Part shown: in pieces, positions 48,096 to 55,890 of the stretch
Layout: every line of letters starts with the position of its first letter
How positions within the stretch are numbered: the stretch's first letter is position 1
From: Mogibacterium sp.
GTDB taxonomy: Bacteria > Bacillota > Clostridia > Peptostreptococcales > Anaerovoracaceae
Direction of reading: 5' to 3'
Length of the DNA: 55,890 bases
Assembly (NCBI GenBank): GCA_017434025.1
Contig: JAFRGC010000088.1
Coordinates: 1 to 55,890, forward strand
Position numbers and translations under genes: made by a program
The notes under the pieces: generated by a model
Told to the model about the DNA's origin: nothing
What the model saw: only the letters and a program-made list of their open reading frames with translations
Databases searched by the model: none

Positions 48096-49598
48096 CTACT
48101 TCTTTGTCTTGCCTGACTTGATTTTACTGTCATTGGACGACATGTAGTAGGATTCGCCGCCTTGCTTGATCTTCTTGAAGGTGCTCATCCTCACATAATA
48201 TGTCTTGCCGCCTGCAAGATTCTTGATCGTTTTGGTTCTTCCCTTCTTAAGAGCTTTCTTCGATACCTTGATCAGCTTGTAGCCCTGGGTGAAATTCCTG
48301 TCCTGCGCGACTTCGATATACATTCCATCGATTTTCTTGAGCTGGGACTTGGTAAACTTCTTCCATTTCACCGTGAGCTTCTTCTTGCCGCCCTTGACCT
48401 TAGTGATTTTAGGGGTCTTCGGGCCGATAGCGAAGTCAGCCGTGATAGAATCAACATACTTATTCTTGTTCTTGAACCTGATCTCGATCGAATACCATCC
48501 AAGGTTCTTCTGTTTCTTCCATGTATAGGTATACTCGCTTGCAGGGATCACCTTGTTATTGCTGTCCTTGACAACGAGCTTCTTAGCAAAAGCTTTCTGG
48601 GTGATATACTTTCCGATGTAGTCGAAGATCGGCCAGTTTGCATACGCATAGCGTTTCGTAGCTGTTATATTGACAGTAAGCTGCAGTACAACAGTTTTAT
48701 CGCTGTTCGGAGCATATGCGTAGAACGGGAGTGTTACCTTGTTCACACCTTCCTTGAGATACACCTCACGAGACATGTTGCCGTCAAACATCAGTCTCTC
48801 ATATTCAACGTTGCCGTTATCGTAGAAACCTTCCTTAACTCCGTCTGAAAGCTTTTTCTTCACATAACGATACTCCGGATAGTATGTGCCTATCTCCGTT
48901 TTATCGTCACCAACTGCAACCAGATATTCGGTGTCTATTACAAACTTGTTGCCGGCTCCATAGAAGAATGATTCATCTATGTAGTTGTATCCCACAAAAC
49001 CTTCCAGCTTCTTTCCCGGAGCTGGCTCAAAGTGGACAGCGACCGGTTTCTCATAACCGCACCACACACCAACATCCGCGAACATGTTCTGAGCCTGAAC
49101 TGTCTCAGCGCCGGTGCTTTCTTCCTTTACAATATACGGAACATTGACGAGCAGCTGGACACCGTAATTGTATCCGGTCTTGAAAACCATGTTATCATAG
49201 TTCTCATCGTTATATACTTCAGCCTGCAGATAATCCGCCTCATCCGGAGAAACATCCCCATGATAGTCTCCGTCTTTGTCACGGAAGAACCCTTTGTACG
49301 CGTGAGCTACGCCGTTGCTATCCTTATATGAGCCTGTCAGATATTCAAAGAATACTTCGCTTCCATCGCTGTAATTGACATAGAATCCGAAGTTCTCTGT
49401 ATACAGATTTGTAATTGTGTTTGTCCCTTCAATGCCTTCGAGACTTCCGGAGAACGTTACGTCCACAGGCAGAACTGCGCTGACAGGATCATCAGTCGCA
49501 GCTGCTCCCCCGTCTTCCGCAAATGCCATAGCAGGCATATATGTCAGCACCATGGCCATAGCCATGATCAGAGCCAATAGTCTTTTCTTCACATCCAT
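48096..49598 (-). CDS. Secreted protein with C-terminal Fn3-like domain
   Basis: The protein has 500 residues from the ATG at 49598, which has AAGGAAGG 7-8 bases upstream; a GTG two codons earlier is too close. A signal peptide (MDVKKRLLALIMAMAM...AFAED) is followed by a large beta-rich region (30-330) of no recognised family, an Ig-like stretch, and a lysine-rich fibronectin III-like C-terminus (PKTPKITKVKGGKKKLTVKWKK, YYVRMSTFKKI). No sorting motif or membrane anchor is seen, so it is probably released or bound to the wall by charge. It follows the NlpC-like gene by 34 bases. Confidence 0.7.
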   Translation of the reverse strand: MDVKKRLLALIMAMAMVLTYMPAMAFAEDGGAAATDDPVSAVLPVDVTFSGSLEGIEGTNTITNLYTENFGFYVNYSDGSEVFFEYLTGSYKDSNGVAHAYKGFFRDKDGDYHGDVSPDEADYLQAEVYNDENYDNMVFKTGYNYGVQLLVNVPYIVKEESTGAETVQAQNMFADVGVWCGYEKPVAVHFEPAPGKKLEGFVGYNYIDESFFYGAGNKFVIDTEYLVAVGDDKTEIGTYYPEYRYVKKKLSDGVKEGFYDNGNVEYERLMFDGNMSREVYLKEGVNKVTLPFYAYAPNSDKTVVLQLTVNITATKRYAYANWPIFDYIGKYITQKAFAKKLVVKDSNNKVIPASEYTYTWKKQKNLGWYSIEIRFKNKNKYVDSITADFAIGPKTPKITKVKGGKKKLTVKWKKFTKSQLKKIDGMYIEVAQDRNFTQGYKLIKVSKKALKKGRTKTIKNLAGGKTYYVRMSTFKKIKQGGESYYMSSNDSKIKSGKTKK

Positions 49599-49632
49599 TT
49601 TCACATCCTTCCTTACGATCTGATCATCAGTA

Positions 49633-51993
49633 TCAGTTGAAAATTCTCTTCATCTTGATCGTACTCTCAGGATATCCATACTTGCCGCCGCTGCTGACAG
49701 GCTTGATCAGTTCATCGATCGTTGAAGTCTCGACTTTGCCTGTAGCAAGGCTGGCGTGTATGATCTTACCCAATCCCAGATAGATCGCTACATGTCCGTA
49801 AACACCTTTGGATGTCTCGAAGAAGATCAGATCTCCGCGTGTCATGTTGCGATGATCGCTGGTGTATGTGACATTCGCAAGTTTGGCACTCATGAGTTTA
49901 GGGACGCAGTTTGTCGGTCTGGTTGAAGGACTGATCGGCCACAGGTCCACACCGGCTCCGTAGCACGACTGAATGACCAGCCCGGAAGCATCGATGCCCT
50001 TGCCCGGAGCTCCGGAGCTGCCGTTTACGTACTTGTCGCCTTTGTACTTGTTGGCTGTCGTGATCAGTGCTTCGATATGATCGGATTTGGTGCTGTTGCT
50101 GTTGACCAATACCTTGGAAACGTAATAGCTGTAACCGTGCTTATCAATCTTATCGCCGATCTGGACATATTTGCTCGGATTCTGATACTTCCTCGTAGCA
50201 GTGAGCGTAAGCGTCTTACTCGTATAGGCTTCTGATGATGCATTTGATGGTATCATCAGTCTCCACTTTGTCGTGTCACCCCACCAGTCATCCGGGAAGG
50301 TGAGCTTGACGGATGCTTTGCCTGCGCCGGCAGGAAGCGTGATCGTCTTCATGGTCTCCCATTTACTTCCGTCCAGCATCTGCAGGCTGGCTTTCCTGGA
50401 GGTAGGAGATGTTACCGTAATGGTGAAGCTGCATGTTGTACCGCTTTTGACCGATTTCGTTGTCGGCCAGCCAGTCACAGTAGTAGCGCGGCGCTTGATC
50501 TCAGCTCTCTGCAGGACAGCATTTGAATTGCCGCTCCTTGCAGTATATTTGCCGTTGATATTCACCGACACGACTATGAATCTATACAGCTGACCCTTAG
50601 TGAGTCCTGTGACTGTCTTGCTGGTTCCGGTCACGCGGATTGGGCTCTGCCAGTTCGTACCGTCATCAGAGACATAAACATCATACGCTTTTGCGAATTT
50701 CGCGGCATTCCATATCAAAGTTACGCTGCTTTCAGTTGCGATATCTACGCTGACCTTAGGTGCTGCAGGCTTGTAGGCTCCGATAACAGTTACTTTGCAT
50801 GTTACATCACTACCGCTTGCAAGTCTTCCCCTGATCGTTGTAGTACCAGGAGCGACGGCTGTGACAACACCCTTTGACACTTTCGCGACCTTGCTGTTGT
50901 CTGAAGACCAGCGAACACTGTTAGGGTTGAAGGTCTTCTTAGGTTTTTTGTGTGTGATCTTAAGTGTCAGTTTGCCGTTACACTGTATAGTTGCATTCTT
51001 ATAGTTGATATTTGCAGTATACGCATTCTTCAGCTTGCTCTTGGTCGTCTGGCCGGATGCCCAGTCAGAGCAATGGGAAAGATATGTATATCCATCCTGC
51101 ACCACATAGGTAACGAGCAGATATGTGTATGCGGTGTTCTTCTTCTTCGCAGTCGTGTCAACGAACGTATTCTTGGCTGACCAGCCTCCGGAAGTCTTGA
51201 ACGGGATCCTCTTGATCTCCTTGTATACAGTGGACTTTCCGTCTTTACGCAGGATGATCACGCCGTCAACCTTCTTGAGATTCTTCGGTACCGACCATAC
51301 GAACTTCATGCTCGTCTTGGCGCCCTTGACCCATGTGCGGGTGATCCGGGCATTGTTCATGAAAGCCGCAATACCCCTCGCGACATTGGTCTTGAACTGC
51401 AGCTTGTTTCCATCCAGCGTGATCGCTTTAGCTACAGAAGGTGCCTGCTTGCGAGGGATCACCTCTTCTCTGGTTCCTCCACAGTTCGAACAAGTATATG
51501 TTCTCTTGCCAGCCTTAGCTACCGTTGCCGCGACCTCAGCAGTCTTCTGCCACTTGTGTCCCAATGCAGGGATCACCAGGCTCTGGAAGTCGACTTCTGT
51601 GTCTGCCGTTGCATCATAGATGACCTGGCATTTGGAGCACTGCCTGTATGCCTTATGCCCGGAGCTCTCACAAGTGGCTGCTACTTCAGCAATACTCATC
51701 CACTCGTGTTCACAGGCAGTGGCAGAAGCATCACGGGTAGGCTCGGTCACATCGCCGCTCGCCTGCGAAGTTACAAGGCCACCAGATTCCGCACCCTGCA
51801 CGACTTCCGCGACAGGCTCTTCAGCCGGTTCTTCGGCCTGAAGAATTGCAGCTTCCTCCTGAGCAGTATCCGGCGCTATATCAGCAGGATCGCCTTCCGC
51901 CGCAAATGCTGACATCGGCATCAATGCAATACAAAGCCAGATAGAGAGTAATACAGATAAAACTCTGCTCTTTTGATTCTTGTAGTTTCTCAT
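49633..51993 (-). CDS. Exported multidomain protein with inactive-looking NlpC/P60 domain
   Basis: The 786-residue protein has a signal peptide (1-32, ending SAFAAE) and an acidic linker. Two short Cys/His modules follow (residues 94-123 and 146-172, each HxW...AEVAAT...CxxC). Then come an Fn3-like region (190-320), a Big_2-type Ig domain (325-403, VRWSSDNSKVAKVSKGVVTAVAPGT core), an Fn3 domain (410-500), a beta domain (500-600) and a C-terminal NlpC/P60 fold (640-786). In the latter the catalytic Cys of DCSGLV is Ala669 (DASGLV), while His734 and His746 are kept. It probably binds rather than cuts peptidoglycan. Confidence 0.8.
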   Translation of the reverse strand: MRNYKNQKSRVLSVLLSIWLCIALMPMSAFAAEGDPADIAPDTAQEEAAILQAEEPAEEPVAEVVQGAESGGLVTSQASGDVTEPTRDASATACEHEWMSIAEVAATCESSGHKAYRQCSKCQVIYDATADTEVDFQSLVIPALGHKWQKTAEVAATVAKAGKRTYTCSNCGGTREEVIPRKQAPSVAKAITLDGNKLQFKTNVARGIAAFMNNARITRTWVKGAKTSMKFVWSVPKNLKKVDGVIILRKDGKSTVYKEIKRIPFKTSGGWSAKNTFVDTTAKKKNTAYTYLLVTYVVQDGYTYLSHCSDWASGQTTKSKLKNAYTANINYKNATIQCNGKLTLKITHKKPKKTFNPNSVRWSSDNSKVAKVSKGVVTAVAPGTTTIRGRLASGSDVTCKVTVIGAYKPAAPKVSVDIATESSVTLIWNAAKFAKAYDVYVSDDGTNWQSPIRVTGTSKTVTGLTKGQLYRFIVVSVNINGKYTARSGNSNAVLQRAEIKRRATTVTGWPTTKSVKSGTTCSFTITVTSPTSRKASLQMLDGSKWETMKTITLPAGAGKASVKLTFPDDWWGDTTKWRLMIPSNASSEAYTSKTLTLTATRKYQNPSKYVQIGDKIDKHGYSYYVSKVLVNSNSTKSDHIEALITTANKYKGDKYVNGSSGAPGKGIDASGLVIQSCYGAGVDLWPISPSTRPTNCVPKLMSAKLANVTYTSDHRNMTRGDLIFFETSKGVYGHVAIYLGLGKIIHASLATGKVETSTIDELIKPVSSGGKYGYPESTIKMKRIFN

Positions 51994-52074
51994 TGTCTCT
52001 CTTACCTCACTATGCGCTTTGCCCGCAAAACGGGGCGGTGCGCAGCTACTCCAATAAAGTTGAATATTGCTTAT

Positions 52075-52083
52075 ATTATATCA
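52075..52083 (-). promoter_or_regulatory. Extended -10 promoter of the NlpC-like gene
   Basis: TGATATAAT on the minus strand is a perfect extended -10, with a leader of about 75 bases. No clear -35 is seen. The rest of the 230-base gap holds only the terminator at 52170-52203. Confidence 0.55.
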
Positions 52084-52169
52084 ATTGCAGACCGGTTCTT
52101 CCATGGAGCAGCAGCATTAATATGTATATTATCCCAAGGTTTTTCTCATGTATTTCATTTCTTTACAAA

Positions 52170-52203
52170 GAAACAGGGAGTTAGTTCCTCTGACTAACTC
52201 CCT
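52170..52203 (-). terminator. Terminator of the repeat-protein gene
   Basis: AGGGAGTTAGT (52175-52185) pairs perfectly with ACTAACTCCCT (52193-52203). On the minus strand TTTCTTTG follows. Confidence 0.85.
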
Positions 52204-52223
52204 GCTGTATGATTATTGGTTAT

Positions 52224-55200
52224 TTATGCAGCCTTGCTTGCGAAGTGAGCGATCGCGTGAACAAGTGCTACGCCACCGAGGATACCGAATGCTACCCATG
52301 GAGTTGCTCCGACGAGAGAACCTGCAATACTGGAGAATTCCGTTCCTGCGCTTGTTCCGAGAGCAACTGCAGCCCCGCCTGCTGCTGCTGAGAGCAGTGC
52401 GCTGACTCCGGCACCCTTATTCTTCTTGAGGAAGGACAGGATCGCTGCGAGTAATGCGAGAGCTGCTGCTCCGAGTCCTGCTGCAGTACCGATCGCTCTG
52501 TTAGTGATCTCCTTAGTGACCAGAACGCCGGAATCTGCCTGATAGCCTCTTCCGACTTCTACAGCTTCAAGACCTTCATCAAGTTCAAGGTGGTTGTCGC
52601 CATTATCAAAGTCATCATCGCCGTTGCGTCTGTCAAGGATGCTCACCAGTCCGCCGTCAGGTTCCGTTCCCATTACGGTTGCGAGACCGTCTCTTACCTG
52701 CTGTTCGCCATCCTCGTACTCAGCGAGTTTAGCGCGTCCGTCAGCGAGCTGTGCACGACCGTCAGCAAGCTGCTTCTCAGCGTCAGCGAGTTTCGCACGT
52801 CCATCAGCCAGTTTGGCCGGTGCTGCTGCGTAATCAGCAAGACCCTGCTTGTAATCTCTGACACCCTGCTCATATGTTCCGAGAGCGTCTGCCAGCTCCT
52901 TGTATGTTGCAGGAAGCGCTCCGACCATGCTGCCGAATCCCGCATTCTTGAGAGTATTGACGATGTTCTTGTATGTCTGGCCGTTGCTGTTGCCCTTCTG
53001 GGATGTCAGCTTATCTGTGAATCCATCAAGCATGTTGAGGCTTGCGAGAGCAGATGTAAGAGCCTTATACGATGTGACACCGCTGTTCTTCAGCTTCTGC
53101 TGTGTAGCCTTATCCTGTGTGCCGACTGCTGTCTTCAGAGCCTGGTCACTGTTCATGCCTGTGATACCATCAGTTCCTGCTTTGAGAGCATTCAGGTTGT
53201 CCTTAGTATCTCCTACACTCTTGATAGCATTTGTCAGTGCAGAATACTTGGTGCCATCGATACCTTGCGCTTTCAGTGCAGCCTTCTCCTCTGCTGAGCG
53301 AGTTGAATAAACGAAGCCAAGTGCCTTGTCGCCGTTTGCCTTATCAAGGAATGCAGCGCCCTCATCTACAGTCTTCTTACCTTCACTCAGGGCTGTAGAT
53401 TTCTCTGTAAGTGTTGCGTAATCATTGATTCCTGCCGCAGCAAGATCTTCATTCGAAGCTACTAGTGCATTCTTAAGATTATCACCGCCGAGTTTGGACA
53501 GTGTATCTACCTGTGCCTTACCTTGCGTAAGAGCTGCAGATTTTCCCGCAAGTGTTGCGTAATCATTGATTCCTGCTGCAGCAAGGGTCTCATTTGAAGC
53601 AACAAGTGCATTCTTCAGGTTATCTGCACTCATTCCTGCAAGTCCATCGATCTTATCCTTGCCTCCGGACAGCTGGCTGACTTTGCCTGCAAGTTCTTCG
53701 TATGAGGCGAAACCGTTCTGCTTTGCAAGAGCATCCTTTCTCTGCTCCGCACTCAGTGGAGCGAGAGCACCAACCTGCTCATCGATCTTGCCTTTGCCTG
53801 TATTGAGAGCGCTAAGGGTACCTGTCAGCTCCGCATAAGTATCAAATGGCAGATCCGCATTGTTCTTAACAACATAGTCCTTGAATGCGCTTTCGTTACC
53901 TGCCAGCGTATCGATCTGAGTCTTGGCCTTCTGAAGGTCTTCATTCTCCGGATATGCTGCAGCTGCAGCTTCAAGAGCAGCATAACTCTCAAAGCCCGCA
54001 CCTTTCGCTAAAGTTTCTTTTCTGCTCTGCTCAGTCGCGGCAACAGCGTCTACCTGACCCTTCGCTCCGCTAAGCGCTGTGATCTTTCCTTCCAGCGCAG
54101 CATAGGAATCAATACCCGAGATACCAGCTTCCTTTACGAAAGCATTCTGCATTTCAGCTTCTGTCATTCCGGCGATCGCATCGATCTTAGCTTTTCCTGT
54201 TGATGCTGCTGTCAACGCGCCTTCCAGTTCTGCATATGTTGTGATACCAGCAGCTGCGAGCGCCTCGTTCTCTGCTACAAATGCATTCTGGCGCTCACCC
54301 TCGCTCATACCAGCGATCTTATCGATCTTAGCTTTTCCTGCGCTGAGGAGAGCCTCATTCTGTGCAAGAGCTGCATATGTTGTGATACCAGCTTTTTCAA
54401 GATCCTCAGATGCCTTGACAAAGTACTCCTTCTTCTGATCCTCAGTCATTTCCTTGGTATCTCCAGCGACCTTGTCGATCTTCTTCATTCCTACCTTAAG
54501 CGCTAATTCCTTCTCTGCAAGCGTCTCGTAATCCTCGATTCCTGCTTTCGCAAGATCTTCACTCTTGCCGACAAGAATATCTTTCAGCTCTTCCTCTGTC
54601 TTGCCTGTGAGGTCATCTACATTCTTCTTGAGAGTCTTCAGCGATGCCAGACCTCCATCAGCCTGTGCAATAGCAGCCTTAAGTGCAGCGTAGGAAGTAA
54701 CACCGTTGGCCTTCAGTCTCTTCTGTGTTGCTGCATCCTGCGAAGCTACAGCTGTCTGGAATGCCTTCTCGCTGTTCATACCGGTGATGTTATCGACATT
54801 CTGTTTGAGATAATCGAGATTACCGAGTGTTTCCTCCATATCATTGTAGGATGCCGGTACTCCGCTGACACCCGCCTGAGACAGAAGTCCCTGGATAATG
54901 CCAAACGCGCCTTTGTTGGAAAGCCCCTTCGCTGCCTTGTCAACAACTTCTTTGAAAGCTTTACCTTTCTTATACGAATCAGTATTTGCATCCAGCTTAG
55001 CTTTACCATCAGCAAGCTTGCCAGGTGCAGCTGCATAATCAGCTTCGCCCTGAGCAAGGGTCTTCTGGCCTTCTGCATAAGCAGCTTCGCCATCTGCCAG
55101 TGTTTTCTCGCCTTCAGCAAGCTGATCTATACCATCAAGATAAGCCTGTTCATTTTCTTTAAGTTGATTGATACCATCTTCCAGCTTATTGAAATTAGCT

Positions 55201-55325
55201 GTGGTCTCTTCACCTTTCTGTTCCCAATAATCCTTGCATGCAAGCACATCGTTCAGGTTGACAGCTCCGCCGTAGAACCCGAAAAGTGCCGCAGCAATAA
55301 GAAGAACGCTTAGTCCTTTTTTCAT
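52224..55325 (-). CDS. Large membrane-anchored helical repeat protein with mirrored ends
   Basis: The protein has 1033 residues from the ATG at 55325, with GGAGAGGG upstream. An N-terminal hydrophobic helix (4-25) is followed by a LADGE-type coiled coil (60-112). Twelve copies of a roughly 45-residue helical repeat with the core AGI-x-x-YAxL and KIDxIAGM span 180-760. A second LADGR coiled coil (820-870), an acidic linker and about three membrane segments (944-965, 972-992, 1009-1026) complete it. Matching N- and C-terminal blocks occur in mirror order. The layout resembles YhgE/Pip/EsaA-type proteins, whose long outer helical stalk folds back to the membrane. No homolog is named with certainty. 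Confidence 0.75.
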   Translation of the reverse strand: MKKGLSVLLIAAALFGFYGGAVNLNDVLACKDYWEQKGEETTANFNKLEDGINQLKENEQAYLDGIDQLAEGEKTLADGEAAYAEGQKTLAQGEADYAAAPGKLADGKAKLDANTDSYKKGKAFKEVVDKAAKGLSNKGAFGIIQGLLSQAGVSGVPASYNDMEETLGNLDYLKQNVDNITGMNSEKAFQTAVASQDAATQKRLKANGVTSYAALKAAIAQADGGLASLKTLKKNVDDLTGKTEEELKDILVGKSEDLAKAGIEDYETLAEKELALKVGMKKIDKVAGDTKEMTEDQKKEYFVKASEDLEKAGITTYAALAQNEALLSAGKAKIDKIAGMSEGERQNAFVAENEALAAAGITTYAELEGALTAASTGKAKIDAIAGMTEAEMQNAFVKEAGISGIDSYAALEGKITALSGAKGQVDAVAATEQSRKETLAKGAGFESYAALEAAAAAYPENEDLQKAKTQIDTLAGNESAFKDYVVKNNADLPFDTYAELTGTLSALNTGKGKIDEQVGALAPLSAEQRKDALAKQNGFASYEELAGKVSQLSGGKDKIDGLAGMSADNLKNALVASNETLAAAGINDYATLAGKSAALTQGKAQVDTLSKLGGDNLKNALVASNEDLAAAGINDYATLTEKSTALSEGKKTVDEGAAFLDKANGDKALGFVYSTRSAEEKAALKAQGIDGTKYSALTNAIKSVGDTKDNLNALKAGTDGITGMNSDQALKTAVGTQDKATQQKLKNSGVTSYKALTSALASLNMLDGFTDKLTSQKGNSNGQTYKNIVNTLKNAGFGSMVGALPATYKELADALGTYEQGVRDYKQGLADYAAAPAKLADGRAKLADAEKQLADGRAQLADGRAKLAEYEDGEQQVRDGLATVMGTEPDGGLVSILDRRNGDDDFDNGDNHLELDEGLEAVEVGRGYQADSGVLVTKEITNRAIGTAAGLGAAALALLAAILSFLKKNKGAGVSALLSAAAGGAAVALGTSAGTEFSSIAGSLVGATPWVAFGILGGVALVHAIAHFASKAA
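53410..53625. repeat. Recent 141-bp tandem duplication inside the repeat protein
   Basis: The blocks starting near 53410 and 53551 share long identical stretches (for example AGTGTTGCGTAATCATTGAT in both) at a 141-base spacing, or 47 codons. They encode the two most similar repeats (DNLKNALVASNE, AAAGINDYATL). Confidence 0.8.
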
Positions 55326-55399
55326 AATTTCCCTCTCCTGTAAATCAATACATTCAGTAGAATCCGTACGCGGACATACGAACTCACAATATTGAGAAT

Positions 55400-55429
55400 A
55401 TTTTATCACTAACCACTTGGAAATGTTAA
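55400..55429 (-). promoter_or_regulatory. Predicted promoter of the repeat-protein gene
   Basis: On the minus strand TTAACA (55424-55429), an 18-base spacer and TAAAAT (55400-55405). From here to the rRNA terminator (55430-55552) only AT-rich sequence was seen. Confidence 0.5.
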
Positions 55430-55552
55430 CGTTTATTAAGATTTACCATTTGTAAGCTTGGACTATTTTCAGTACAAAACTGACTATTGTTCAAATTGCA
55501 ATATTTTGTTACTTGTTCTTGTTAAGAACTACAAAATCTAGTATCAAGAATA

Positions 55553-55587
55553 TGAAAAAAGCAGTTCACCTTTCAAAGTGAACTGCT
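55553..55587 (-). terminator. rRNA operon terminator
   Basis: AGCAGTTCAC (55560-55569) pairs perfectly with GTGAACTGCT (55578-55587). On the minus strand TTTTTTCA follows, about 22 bases past the 5S gene. Confidence 0.9.
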
Positions 55588-55608
55588 CATTAATATACAA
55601 AAGAAAAA

Positions 55609-55725
<117 letters not shown>

Positions 55726-55782
55726 TTAACAAGGGTCTGTACCCTCAAAATTGAATAACACTCAAGTTTCTCAAAACCATCT

Positions 55783-55890
55783 GGTCAAGTTATCGACCTA
55801 TTAGTATCAATCAGCTGAACACGTTACCGTGCTTACACCTTTGACCTATCAACGTGGTAGTCTCCCACGGGTCTTACCTTGCGGAGGAAA
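55783..55890 (-). rRNA. rrl: 23S ribosomal RNA, 3' end (partial)
   Basis: The minus strand ends with the typical large-subunit 3' sequence (ACTAATAGGTCGATAACTTGACC). It runs off the window edge, so only the last roughly 108 bases are present. A 57-base spacer without a tRNA separates it from 5S. Confidence 0.92.

Noticed and set aside
55726-55782. Possible tRNA in the 23S-5S spacer
   Set aside because: The spacer is 57 bases and has no cloverleaf or T-loop sequence.

Overview
The window reads as chromosome of an anaerobic, moderate-GC Bacillota bacterium. The class is probably Clostridia and the family possibly the Anaerovoracaceae/Family XIII group, which is an inference from gene content and protein style, not from a tree. 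Pointers are the ylxM-ffh-rpsP-khpA-rimM-trmD order, NAD-dependent LigA beside PcrA, an RqcH-type NFACT protein, a divIVA/sepF/yggS cell-division block, CsoR copper control, strong AGGAGG ribosome sites, and oxygen-sensitive chemistry (2-hydroxyacyl-CoA dehydratase-like proteins and a multi-cluster iron-sulfur flavoprotein). No phage, insertion sequence, CRISPR array or tRNA was seen.

Layout. 1-5.2 kb: a PutP-type Na+/solute symporter, a GntR(YtrA-type)-ABC-permease operon, and a divergent DUF1461 membrane protein. 5.2-10.1 kb: a MoxR-DUF58-membrane protein-lipoprotein operon; the lipoprotein has two InlB-type repeats. 10.2-16.9 kb: a seven-gene operon with a 927-residue Fe-S/FAD oxidoreductase, a HypA-like zinc protein, two tiny soluble proteins, two 2-hydroxyacyl-CoA dehydratase-like subunits and a 56-residue membrane protein. 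This is the best candidate for an undescribed biochemical system. 17.1-19.9 kb: csoR-copZ-copA with textbook CsoR boxes, where the chaperone domain and the ATPase lie in different, overlapping frames. 20-32 kb: gdhA, pcrA-ligA, mgtE, a broken 5'-nucleotidase gene, a flavodoxin-like reductase and addA. 32-41 kb: gpmI, an aroE-aroK fusion, yicC-gmk-rpoZ, and rqcH-lspA-rluD-flavin reductase. 41-48 kb: a cell-division block (membrane-anchored HlyD-like protein, yggS, sepF, divIVA) and the SRP/ribosome-maturation block. 48-55.4 kb: three large exported proteins, namely a 500-residue secreted protein, a 786-residue multidomain protein whose NlpC/P60 domain has alanine at the catalytic cysteine, and a 1033-residue repeat protein with mirror-symmetric ends. 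55.5-55.9 kb: the 3' end of an rRNA operon on the minus strand (23S end, 5S, terminator).

Recurrent themes. Several housekeeping genes (pcrA, addA, rqcH, and nearly moxR) have a -10 box 8-14 bases before the start codon and no ribosome site, which suggests leaderless mRNAs. Twice, a terminator-like hairpin contains the -35 box of the next operon. Most genes are on the minus strand in compact, overlapping operons. All family names come from reading motifs by eye; no database search was run.
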